Origin: Lampris incognitus
Lineage: Eukaryota; Chordata; Actinopteri; Lampriformes; Lampridae
Reading direction: 5' to 3'
Length of the DNA: 64,000 bases
Assembly (NCBI RefSeq): GCF_029633865.1
Contig: NC_079214.1
Location: 30,043,957 to 30,107,956 of the forward strand
Shown: in pieces, positions 43,401 through 55,400 of the stretch
Position numbering within the stretch: the stretch's first letter is position 1
Layout of the letters: each line of letters opens with the position of its first letter
Notes under the pieces: model-generated
The model's input: only the letters and a program-made list of their open reading frames with translations
The model's database searches: none
Told to the model about the DNA's origin: nothing
Made by a program: the position numbers and the translations under genes

Positions 43401-46400
43401 CACATTTGAGTAAAAGAATCCTATTTCTATAAATGTCATAGGATCTTTTTTTTAAAGTTATTGTATTTTCACGGACCCCTTGCAATTACACCACGGACCA
43501 CTAGGGATCCGCGGACCCCGGTTGAGAAACACCGAGCTAGTACCCTAAATCGAAGTAGCGCTCTGAAATTCCCATCGTTGTGTGTGGACTGATCAAGCCC
43601 AACTGGCCCCGAATCTACATGCCCTCGTAGCGTGATTTCTTGAAGACCACAGAAAATATGCTATTCAGTTTTTCCCTGTTTTCTGTAACCTGTCTTTTCT
43701 TTTCAGAGTCCAATTTCAGTGATATGTCCTCAGTTTTGTTTTGAGGAATCTGTTCAAAGTGGTCAGCTCTAACGCTTGCATCAATGTGGTATTTTTTCTT
43801 TGCATGATCTCTAAATGCTTCTAATGCAGTGTTTCTCAACCCAGTCCTCAAGGAACCCCTATCCTGCAGATTTTCATTGTAACCCTGCATAGGTAGCCCT
43901 GCTTGTACTTACTCGACCAATCATCTCGCAGCACTTAATTATGCAAGGTGTGCAACATCTGACAAAATTCATTGCTGATTGGTTGAATAACTACAAACGG
44001 GTACCTATTCGGGGTTGCAAAGAAAATATGCAGGATAGGGGTTCCTTGAGGACTGGGTTGAGAAACACTGTTCTAATGCATGCTTCCAGTTCGAGAATGG
44101 TGCACTAACTAACTTTCCGAATGTAACGTTACCTCCTTTGCCCAAACCGTCCACCGCAAACGAAAGGCAACGCTTACAGAAGCAACCATCCGCCTGTGCC
44201 AAATAAACTAGCCTAGTATGTTGGTTCAACCAATGACGCTGAAAACTTAGCCTACCTACATTCACGGGGAATGAATGTCTAGTTAAGGGCATCCAGTCAG
44301 ATGAATAAATGTTTCTCCTGTGCTCATCTGAAAGTCCCGTACTTTGTCTTTGTGAAACATAGTCCATTATGTCAGACTTCGGTGAAACGTTAACAGCAGC
44401 CGCTACCGGCGCCGCCTCCTGTGCCGTTTGATCCCCGCTGCGGCCTCCTCTGCTTGCACCATCGTCGTATCCACCGATACTCTGCCAGAAATGCCGCCGT
44501 CGCCGGCAAGATCAGGTTCAGAGGCTTTGGACTGTTTCAGGGGAAGAAATTAGTTGCTGATTTTTTTCTTTCTTTTTTGGTCGATCCATTGCAGCTAGCT
44601 AACGATTCAGGTAGCTAGCTAGCGAATGTTAGTGATGATCATGGCTAGCTAATGATTCCCTTTCGAATTGAACAATGCATTCGCACAATAGCTCAATTAT
44701 GATTGGTTTGCTGTAAGATAAGATTTTATGACCAATAGCATACATGATTACTCAAGATAAGTGATGTGACTTGTTCAATTTATGTCTCTCAAAGAAAGAG
44801 GGCGGTTAAAAATCCAGGTATCTTACTGATTGGTTTATGATAAACCCACTGCACATTTATGGGAATCATTCAGCACAGGGACTACGCAAAACCAGTGTTA
44901 TTTGATATAGCTGCGCTGCACTAAATTTACATCCGTGAATACGCAGTTTAGAACTGTCAGAAAATATTTCGGGGAGGGGGGGGTTAAACCCGACCCCACC
45001 CCACCCACCCCCCGGCTATGCCAGTGGGTGTGACCGTCACTCTCACACTCTGAGAATTTGACACTTGCCTTGCAGTGTCTGGCAAGATGTGATGTAACAG
45101 ATCCCACTTTCCTTAAGGAAGGCTTTTTGATCTTCAAGATTTCTCTCTTAAACGACGACATCTTTGGAGAGGGTGAGGCTTCTTATGTATGGGGCATTGC
45201 CTGCCAGGATCCTGTCTTCGTTTGGGTCCTCTCAGCATCGGAGAGGGAAGAAATTTTGGTTTTATGGACTGAAACAGATGTTCTCTGATTGCTGTGCTTG
45301 AGGACAGGTCTTTCTGGGTTACAGTTGGTTACAGTTGAACATGATTAGGTCAAAGCTAGGTATTCTGCCACCCCTATACGCCCTGCACAAGCTGGCAGAT
45401 AGACAACTACTCCTCCAATCACCACGCTGAAGAGGGTGCTTAGTTCCACTCCGTTTAATGGTTGACTGGAAGTAGGGTAAAACTACAAGAGATACAATGC
45501 AACAAACATACGAAGTTCAATACATCAATAAAATGACTATGAATGATATGAGTTTCAAGTGTGTTACTACTATGCAATTTCTAGCAACACATCTTATTAT
45601 TGACCAACTAGGGTGAGTATTTTGGCTAAACTGATGACAACGGATTATCGCATCCAATTAATTTGCTAGCGTTAGCATTTTCTAAAAACGGCACATGTAA
45701 TATGAACTCATATAATAAAATAGGAAGTATTTATATCAAGCCAAACTAATATGACTAACAAATGTGACTTAGACTTATGTCAAGAATATTAACATACCGA
45801 CAGTGCATCCAAAAGCATGACATGTATGTAGAGAATAGCGATATCGTGAACAAAACGTCTCAAGGCTTTATCAGGTTTTCTGTTGACTTCTGCACTTCCT
45901 GTATTGTCATGTGGTGATGGTGACGTCATCAGTGAACAGAAGACTCTTAAAGAGACGGTACACATTAACTAATACTGACGGCACACTAGGGCTATCCCTA
46001 GTCATTGCTTGGTAGCAGACAAAGTTTTGTTGTTTTTAACTGGTGCCTTCACTTATCCATTTCTCTTGTAGGTTGTAAGGTAATTTTTGTGCGATGGGGT
46101 TGAGACTGTGTGAGGTATTCAGAAAGGCGAGGCCCGGTAGATCTCCCTCAGCCTTGGCAGAACCCCCATCAACAGATCATCCAGCTCTCTCAGCTTCTGA
46201 AAATCCTTATTAGGTATCCTGAGAAATCCGTGGAGTCTCTTGAAGAGTGCATTCTCTATAGCCTCTGGTGATCCATAACAGTGCTTCAGTCTTTCACACA
46301 CCATTCTTAGCCCTCATTCAGGTTGGTTTACATTAACTGCCCTGATCTGTGTCGCATGTCCAGCACACTCATTTCCTAAATGAAGACAAAAAACCATGAG

Positions 46401-49400
46401 GCTGTTCTGCTCACAACTTCCCTAACTGAGTCAGATGATACAAAAGGTCACATGCTTGAAGGCATAAACTGATGTTATACAAGGTACCGCCAGCAGGGGG
46501 AGATAAACCAAACTAAAGGAAAATAATGTCCTGATGGGAACAGAAGATATGGCATATGTTATATGGTACACATACGGCATATGGTAGTTCTTCGGAAGAA
46601 CTACTACACAAACTCCCAGGCTGCTGCGAACTACAAGTGGAACTACCCTTTAGTTGGCCCTCTCGAGTGTCGTGTTTCCATAGCGATGTAGGAACCACCG
46701 GGCTCATGGATTACATTCCCTGTTGTAGTCCTGCTTTAACTTTTTTATTTTCTCCTGGCACTGCTTGGCTGTGTGACGTATCCTGAGCCCATCCAGGTGG
46801 CAAGAAATTTTGAGGTAAATCTTCTCGTTTCCCCTCGAGGACTCGAACCCCCGCTGAACCTCATCGGTGGCGTAGTAAGCCAACAAAGCCTGCACCTCCT
46901 CGTCTGTCCATTTTTCGTCTGATTTCTCCATTTTACTTGATCGAAATTCTGTATTATTTGCTACCACACAGGTTGGTTGCTGGCTTATAAAAATGGCACT
47001 TGTTGAACACCGAAGTAGTAGGCTGGTTGCTTCCGAGTGGCACGGTGTTATGGGTTGGCCTGACGGTCCTAGGCCCGCCCACTTTTCACCAGGCCCACCC
47101 TACAATTTTCCTACCCAAAAAAAAATATATATTATTTTTTACAAATTTTCATTTGGTCATAAATGATTCGAAATCAGCCAATAATCACATGATTTTGTGC
47201 TAAAAATATTTTTCATAAACAATTTTATATGTTGATGTTCATGCGCAAGCAAGTTCATGAGACACGTGATGTGATGTTTGACACCGGTGGGATAGGCTAG
47301 GCTAGTTCCAACTGCCATACCAAGCGTTGCTTTTTTCACGAAAACATATAAGCGGTTGGCTATGCTACCGTATGTGGGTGTAGGCTATGGCGCAACCAGC
47401 TTTCTTTAAGTTTTTTTAAACGTACACAAATGGTGTCAGACTCGGAGTCGTCACTGCAACCAGGAGATGACCAAGAGTTAGTATCCACAACTCCACGCTC
47501 TTCCTCTCCGCCACGGTCTTGTGATCATAGAGATTTGTAGACTGTGATTGATAGTGATTGATAATGAACTCTAGTAGCATGTCTTTACATGACAGATGAC
47601 GTTATGAGCGAGTTCTGAATACTGGCTCGCTGCTCTGCTCGCGTTACTCAGGCGTTCCAATTCAATTCATTTAAACCTCCTTCCCAAAGGGGACTTTGTA
47701 TGCTCTACGCAACGCTGTAATACCGAACTGCACCACTCTAGGTAGCGCGTAGGGTGGGTATTGGGACAGGGCCTTTGATTGGGTTGTGGTTGCTTGGTCA
47801 CAGACCTTTTGCGCCCTCTATTGGTCGGTCAGTGATAGAATTATAGTTCAAAATGGTCACTCACTGGCTTTCAACGTTGGCAAGTGATGGTACTGCTGCT
47901 GTTCAAGCAATATATATTTTGCACTGAGTCATTTTTAACATTTTGGCTCATTTTGTCAATGTTGCATGATTTATGAGGGTTTTTTTGTGATTCCATTTGT
48001 TATTCTATCTAGCTCGATTTTGGTCTCAAAATGCACCAAATTGATGCATTTAAATTATCAATATTGAAAAATTTTCTTACGGGGGAGCATGCCCCCGGAC
48101 CCCCCTAGGGAATTCCAGGCCCATCTATAATTGGCCTGGCCCACCCAAAACTGAAATCATGGAGCCGTGCCTGCTTCCGACATTCAACCAATCAGCGTCG
48201 AGCCCCGCCCAGCAGGTTTTCAGGGCCGCTCAGAAGTACCTACCCCAGAGCAGGGACTACAGACGTTCCCGTAAAAGTCCCAGTAACAGTTCCAGTCAGG
48301 GTAGTTCCTCTAGTGGAAACACGAGCAAAGCTGCCGGCCCCCTAAAAGGTTCGGGTAGTTCCGCTGGTGGAAAAGGGGTCATAGAGACACCAGTCCACCA
48401 GATTGCCCATACACAAATTCACAATCGCATTCAGTCCTATTGGCAATCTAGTCTCAAATTCAACATGCGTGTCCTTTTGGACTGTAGGAGGAAACCGGAG
48501 TACACAAAGGAAACTGACGCCAACACCTGGAACACATGCAAACTCCATACACGAGTTGAGATCAAACTCAGGACCCTCGCAAGCTGCCCACCTGTCTTCC
48601 TTATTTTTATTCATCCTTTCTTCTCTCCTGTTCCCCCACTTTTCCTGGTTTTCTACAATCTTTCTCTCTCCTCCCACCTTTCCACATGTTATTTTATCAT
48701 TCTTCATCCAGAGGGAGAGAGATGCAGGCAGCCGCTGTATCATCTCCATGACGTCCAGCACCATCACCATCCAGGACCCACGGAATAACCACAACCACCG
48801 TTCCTTCTGCTTTGACTATGCCTACTGGTCCCACAGCGGCTTCACACGAGACCGCAGTGGTCTTTTCCTGCCTGGAGAACCAGGAGGGCGCTATGCTGAT
48901 CAGGTTAGATGATGGACATCTAAGATCTTCTTATATATTCTAAGTACAGGCAGATAGCACTCAAACAGGCACCCTGATATACAGATATAGCAACAGAGAT
49001 AATGACAGTCTGCCTTGCCCTTGTCTAAGATAATAGATAAAATAGGAAACAACTAATATTTAATGGTTCCTGATGCTGGGTCAATAAAGTATGGTATGAA
49101 GATAGAAGTACTACAGAAAAGAAGAACATATCAAAAACAACACAACAAACAAAGGATTTTGGGGATTAATCAAAGAAAGTTGAATCAGTTCATCTGGCCA
49201 TGTTTGTTGAGAGATACGTTTTATCACTCATCTAAGTGACCTCTTCAGTCTAAACTGACTGCAGGTATACCCACCCTTATAAACAATGCAGTTGCATTAC
49301 GATGGATGGATTACTGAGCATGCATAATGAGATTTTTAGGATTAATTTATTTCTTAAATTAATAATCTCCCTTGCCCATTTGCCATTCCTAGATATGTAG

Positions 49401-52400
49401 ATGCTGTCTGATTCTTAAAATTATTTCTAAGCTTCTTTGGCATGCTAATAGCCTAAAAAATTAGTGTCTGGGTTGAATAAATGTGGACTGAATCGATGCA
49501 GAATGTCAATAAGACGTTGTCTGAACAAGATGGCATTAGGTCACAGGGTACCCAAAAGGCGCATTCACAGCTCATATTTTACCCTATTTTGTCCAGGGTA
49601 GTGTCTTCCAGGACCTCGGTGAAGGAATCCTGGAAAATACACTGCAGGTAAAGAACCAAGGCTTTATAATATAATATCATTATACTACTAGATGGCCTCA
49701 TGCATATGAACATCAGCGAGATCTGCCTATTTTTCACTTGAATATGTTATTTTCATTGTACCTGTTGGTTAATAAGGTCCATTTGCCTAAGATTGGAATA
49801 AGTGGGGTTCTACTTTTTTCTATTCTATTCTATTCTATTGCATTGTGAGCCCATTGAAGTGGAGTGTAGAGGCTTTGCTGGCCGCTCACTGTGTAAGATT
49901 TACACTCTACCTTTGCATCACTGGGGCTGCTAAAAGGAAAGCCATCAAGTCTTACGAAGGAGGCTGCAGAGAGGGCTTCCAGATGGCTTTGGATCAGAAG
50001 GAGTGATCTGTCGGCCAATGCTGCTGGGACACAAGCCAGGGCCTGATCAACCCTGGCTGGGTTGCCTGAGTGAGGGTGTAAGATGTGGAAAGACCTTAAA
50101 CACCCGAGGACCTCAGAAAACGTCACCGATGATGTGTCCCAGTGCATCCTAGGATGTATCTTCAAATCATTCAAATTGGTTCAGCCAGTGACGTCCAGGA
50201 ATAGGCTGGGTGACCACCAAGAACAGATTGGTGACAACTGGAGAGACAGTTGACAGCTCGGAAAGATGGCAACTGGGGCAGAAAGGGGTAGCAGCCCAAC
50301 CTGTATCTTTCATGAGGAAGAACCCACAAAAGCTACAGATAAACACACAGAGATATATCCCCAGCGGGGGGAGAATTAGTACCCTAATAGGGTGGACCTA
50401 ACCATGACAATTTTGGCAAACAGATTATCAACGACGACAACTCAAAGATGCATTTGCGGCAAGATCTGCAAGAACAAGTACAGCCTTAAAATTCATCAGG
50501 CCCGAATGAAATCCTTGGCACAGAGGGGAGCAGCGCAGCGCATGGGATCCACTCCTGGTGAGGAGCAGGAGGAGCCCAGCCTAGAGACACCCCACAGAGC
50601 CCAAAACCTTCATGTGCCAAGCTGTCTGGCTCCCAGCAGAGTAGTTCAGCAGAGTCAAATCAAGTGGCCTCCAGGAAGCCACACACAGAGTGGCGCCACT
50701 GTGACGAGGACGAAGCCAGAAAACAAGTCCATCAACTGCAGCAAGCGCTTCGAACTCTGGCAAGGCAGTGCAATGATAGAAGCAGTCCAAGTACCAGGCG
50801 CTGGTGGATGAGTGCCGGAAGAGAGGCTGGAAGGTGCGTTGTGAGCCCATTGAAGTGGGGTATAGAGGCTTTGCTGGCCGCTCACTGTGCAAGGTCTGCA
50901 TTCTACTTGGCATCACTGGGGCTGCTAAAAGGAAAGCCATCAAGTCTTCCTTCCATGTAGGCTACAGAGAGGGCCTCCAGGTGGCTTTGGATCAGAAGGA
51001 GTGATCTGTGGGCCAGTGTTGCTGGGACACAAACCAGGGCCTGATCAACTCTGGCTGGGTCGCCTGAGTGAGGGTGTATGATGTTGAAAGACCCGAAATA
51101 CCCGAGGACCTTAGGAAACATCACTGATGATGTGTCCCAGTGCATACTAAGATGTATCTTCGAATTTATTCTATTCTATTACATTACAGTCTTTTAGCCG
51201 ACGCTTTTATCCAAAGCAACTTAAAATAAGTGCATTTAACGTAGGAAATCAGGAGAACTACTAGTCATTAGAGGTCATAAATGCATCTTCTCTTTAAACA
51301 AGCATCTAAGAGCAAAACCAGCGCTAAAGTAAAAGCGCGAGAAAGAGTTTAAAAAAATGTATGAGTGAATACAATAAGTGCTAAGAGCAACTAACAGGGT
51401 AGTAGTTCTTGAAGAGGTGAGTTTTCAACCTGCGCCGAAAGATGGGCAAGCTCCAGAGGTCTGATGGCCGACACCGGGGTGCCAGCAAGGAGGGAGTTGC
51501 TGTAGTCCAGCCAGGAGATGACCAGAGCCTGGATGAGCACCTGTGCTGTCTCGTCGGTGAGGAATGGGCGAATCCTCCTTATGTTATAGAGGAAAAATCT
51601 GCAGGCGTGCACAACTGATGCAATGTTTGCAGCAAACGACAGTTGGTCGTCCAGAATCACACCCAGATTTCTCGCAGTCCGAGTTGGCGTCACCACGGTG
51701 TTGTCAGTGGTGATGGCCAGGTGTCGGTGCAGGCAACCGTTCCCTGGAAGGAACATCAGCTCTGTCTTGTCCAGATTGAGCTTCAGGTGGTGTGTCGCCA
51801 TCCACTCCGATATGCCAGTCAGGCATGCAGCAAAGTGTGTCTCTACTTGTGTGACAGAGGGAGGGAAGGACAAGATCAGCTGGGTGTCATCGGCATAACA
51901 ATCGTAAGAGAAGTCATGCGAGGGAATAACAGAACCCAGGGATGTCATGTACAGGGAGAACAGGAGAGGACCCAGAACCGAACCTTGTGGAATGCTAGTA
52001 GTCAGTCTCCGAGGCTCCGACACAGATCCCCTCCATGTCACCGTGTAGGTGCGACCCGTCAAGTAGGATGCAAACATTGAGAGTGCAGAGCCTGTGACAC
52101 CCGCTAGAGAAGAAGATCTGGTGGTTCATTGTGTGGAATGCAGCTGACAGGTCCAGGAGTATCAGGACAGAGGACAGAGAGTTTGCTCTCTCTCTCTTGC
52201 TCTATTCTATCTTAGTTGAATGTTACACTTTGTATTTTTGTCTGCAGGGCTACAATGCTACTCTACTGGCCTATGGACAGACAGGCTCTGGGAAGAGTTA
52301 TTCTATGATGGGTTATGGGCCTAATAAGGGCCTTGTCCCTACACTGTGTGACCATCTGTTTCAGGCTATCAAGAAAAACCAGGACACCAGACAGTGCCAG

Positions 52401-55400
52401 GTAGGTTGGTGTGTGTGTGTGTGCACGCGTGTGCGTGCGTGCGTGGCTCTGTGACACTGTTTATTATCAATACTCATAAAGAGAGCGGATAGTGGGGGAG
52501 AGTAGATGCTGTGGTATTTTTTTTTAAATTATTTCTTTTTTTTTCTTCTTTTTTTTTGGTTTGATGTGCCCCTACACAGGTCTTTTTCAGTATGCTGGAA
52601 ATCTATAATGAGCAGGTAAAAATGGGGGATAACAGGAGATGTGGGGATAAGCTAATTCATCTACCATGGCCTGTATCGTTGTCATTATTTCCTAGTCTTT
52701 TTCCACTGGGTCGGTGTCTATTAAGTCTTGGGTTTTTGCAAAATCCTTTCCTCTCTTTGGCTTCTGCACATATAATTCATTGTTTTAGTGCATCGTAATC
52801 TGCTGCCCCTGTACCACTTCCCCACCTCTATCCTCGTGACTTACCTTCCTTTTCTCATTTCTCCATTTCTCTCAATAACTGCTGCCAGGAGACGTTTCCT
52901 TTATCTCTATGGCCATTGACAGGCTTTATATGGACATGGATAAAGCTCTGTGCATAGATTTCACAAATGTGCTTTTAAAGAGAGAACGTGTCTTGGATGT
53001 GATCTTAATGCCTTTGTATCATGCTGCTCTTTCTATTGTGTTACATCTTTATTGCAATATGTTTTTTTGTATAATTTTGCATGTATTTCGATTGCTTTGT
53101 CTTTGTAAAGTGTGGTAACCCTGGCAGAATTATAATATTTCAACAGGAAGGACATTGCGTCTTTGAATTTGTCTTTCTTTTTCCTTATTTCCTCTTTTTT
53201 TGTTCGAGATTAACCTGCTGCCTTTTCTCCTTCTGCCATGTCTGTCTAAATGGTTGACATCTCTCTTTTGCTCTCTCTCTCGCTCTCTCATATCTAGGTG
53301 GTAGACCTGCTGTCTCGGGGGTCTCGAGCTCCAGGCGGGTTAAGGGTTAGAGAAGAGCAGCAGAGGGGTTTCTATGTGGAGGGTCTCCGCACAGTTCCCT
53401 GTGACAGTGCACTACAGGTAGAGAGATCAGTGGATAGATAGATGCATGGAGAGAAAGAAGGAGAGATGGAGAGAGTGAAATTGACCTTTCGCAAAGTCCC
53501 GTCCCCCTTAGTTACTGTTGCTATGCCCGTCAAGCATTTCAGAACTATCCAGGAAGTAGCCGGAAAACACCAAAACATGAAGGAAGAAATCGGCGCATTG
53601 TGTGGGTAAAAGTAACAGTAATAATATGTTAGCTGTATTAGCTATCAATAATAGCTAGTAGCAAGCTTAGCTAGGAGCAGACAGGTATTTTTATTGATTT
53701 TGGATGGATTAAGCTGGCCATGGGGTCTGCTATACTGCGAAATCTATTGCCGACATTGCGCTTCTTGTGTTCTGGGTTTCAGGAAGGGAAAGAAAATTAC
53801 ACCCCCTCCAAACTTTTCAGATATCTAGTATCCGATTTGCAGATCCCATAGGCACACCGTTTCAGCATTTTGCTGTGTGTTTGAAAGCTTGACGGACTGT
53901 TCCTAAGGTAGGATTGGACAAGCACCGTTCTGGGGTGGTACTTTGCGAAAGGTCAATTGTGAGGCTCCTGTAGAAAAGCAGTGCAAAACTGGTGTGACGA
54001 TACCTCCTCCACATCCCCCTTGAAATAGTTAGTGTTTGTTTATTAGTCTCAGAGGGATAAACCTCTGTTAAAATCAACCCAGTACACATTTTGAATGCAA
54101 CTGTGAAGCATAATTTTTGATTTCCATTATTTTTTTGGGGGGGGGGCTTTTCTCCCCAGTTGTACTTCACCAATTACCCTACTCTCCCGAGCTGTCCCGG
54201 GGATGCTGGCCATGGACAGGCTGCCAGGCCATCACAGGGCACAGGATGAGGTTAATTGGACACCAGAGGCTGAAAAAGCCTTCATCAAATTAAAACAACA
54301 GCTGACCATTGCGCCAACGTTAGGTCTACCAGACATGACCAGATCATTCACACTGATTATGAATGAAAAACAGGGCTACATGACTTCAGTGTTACTATAG
54401 GAACATAAAGGGAAGTGGAGGCTGGTGGCATATTTCTCAGTGAAGATAGATGTGGTGGTACAAGGTCAACCAACTTTGTCTACATGCTGTAGCAGCAGCA
54501 GAGGAGACCGTGTTTGCACCTAATACAAGTGGGATCAATATTGGGATAGAGTTTGGACGGTTTCTCTCTCGTGTAATATAAATGATGCAGCACTTTAAAT
54601 TGAATGAGGTGATGCCTAGGGCAGAGAGGTGGTGTGAATGCGCTGTAAGGAATGTTTCCACATCTCCTCAGTGAACTCGATGTTTAAATCCTGTTCCCAG
54701 GCTGATTTTGTTTTGTCCAAGGACGGTGAGCCAGTAGCTTGGATGATCTTATATACTAGTTTAGAAACATTTCCCTTAGTATCCAGGTCCGAGTCCCACA
54801 TGATGTCTAACATGACCTCCATTAATTTTAAGATATTTTGCCTTCTTTTGAGCGCTTTTCCATGCTCTCCATGGGTTAGGGAAAAGGGTAAAGTGGGTTG
54901 CTAATAATATAAATCTCAAAACGGTTCCCTAGGTGGGGCAGTTGATGGAGCAGGGGATCCGGACGCGAACCACTGCTGCCACGCACATGAATGCCAACAG
55001 CAGCCGCTCACACATGCTCATTATACTCCAACTCAAACAGGTGAATAATTCTGTGTGTGCTCTTTTTCAGTGTCAGCCTTTTTAGGCAAGTGTGGATACC
55101 CCAGAAAATCATTTGGGCAACGTGCACGCAGGGTACATTTAGTCGGGTTGGAAGCATGTCTGAACCTCAATGACACACCTACACTCTCACCTAACAAAGC
55201 CTCATTTGTAATAAGATTCAAGAACTCCAGCAAGGTTGTCATCAAGGTGCCTTAGTTGAATCCTTCTGTGATTACTACTGTGTGATAAAGCAGCTGTGTG
55301 TTTGTTGAGTAAAGTTACATTGAAAAGAGGCTCCCATTCAAATTTCTACTCTTGCACACTATTCAGTTTAAAGGAAAAAATATCATATACATATGACGGT

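Larger units (their letters stand above)
42006..44367 (-). pseudogene. hAT-type transposase (TTF/ZMYM-like), interrupted by two MITEs
   Basis: The frame begins at 44367 ([20 protein letters not shown]) with a TTF-type zinc-finger block ([34 protein letters not shown]). A MITE (43827-44070) interrupts it at exactly this point; after 43826 the reading continues [17 protein letters not shown] frameshift near 43615, a second MITE (42972-43534) and another frame change near 42820 follow. The long 275-codon part (42006-42833) has [35 protein letters not shown] and [12 protein letters not shown], as in hAT transposases and the ZMYM1/ZMYM6-like host proteins derived from them. I cannot fix the element's ends. 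Confidence 0.8.
39999..46546 (-). mobile_element. Decayed BEL/Pao element with nested insertions
   Basis: Two direct repeats of about 170 bp (39999-40169 and 46381-46546), sharing GGCTGTTCTGCTCACAA, CAGCAGGGGGAG and AAAATAATGTCCTGATGGG, look like its LTRs. On the minus strand gag remains next to the right LTR (46119-46304) and pol pieces next to the left one (40290-41900), the order expected for a minus-strand element. RT and protease are not seen; a hAT relic occupies the centre. It lies in kif28 intron 1. Confidence 0.7.

Noticed and set aside
52131..52454. A 107-codon frame starting [13 protein letters not shown] that contains the P-loop
   Set aside because: It is an artefact: LINE and intron sequence read through into kif28 exon 4. 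The real exon begins at 52248 after TCTGCAG and ends at 52400.
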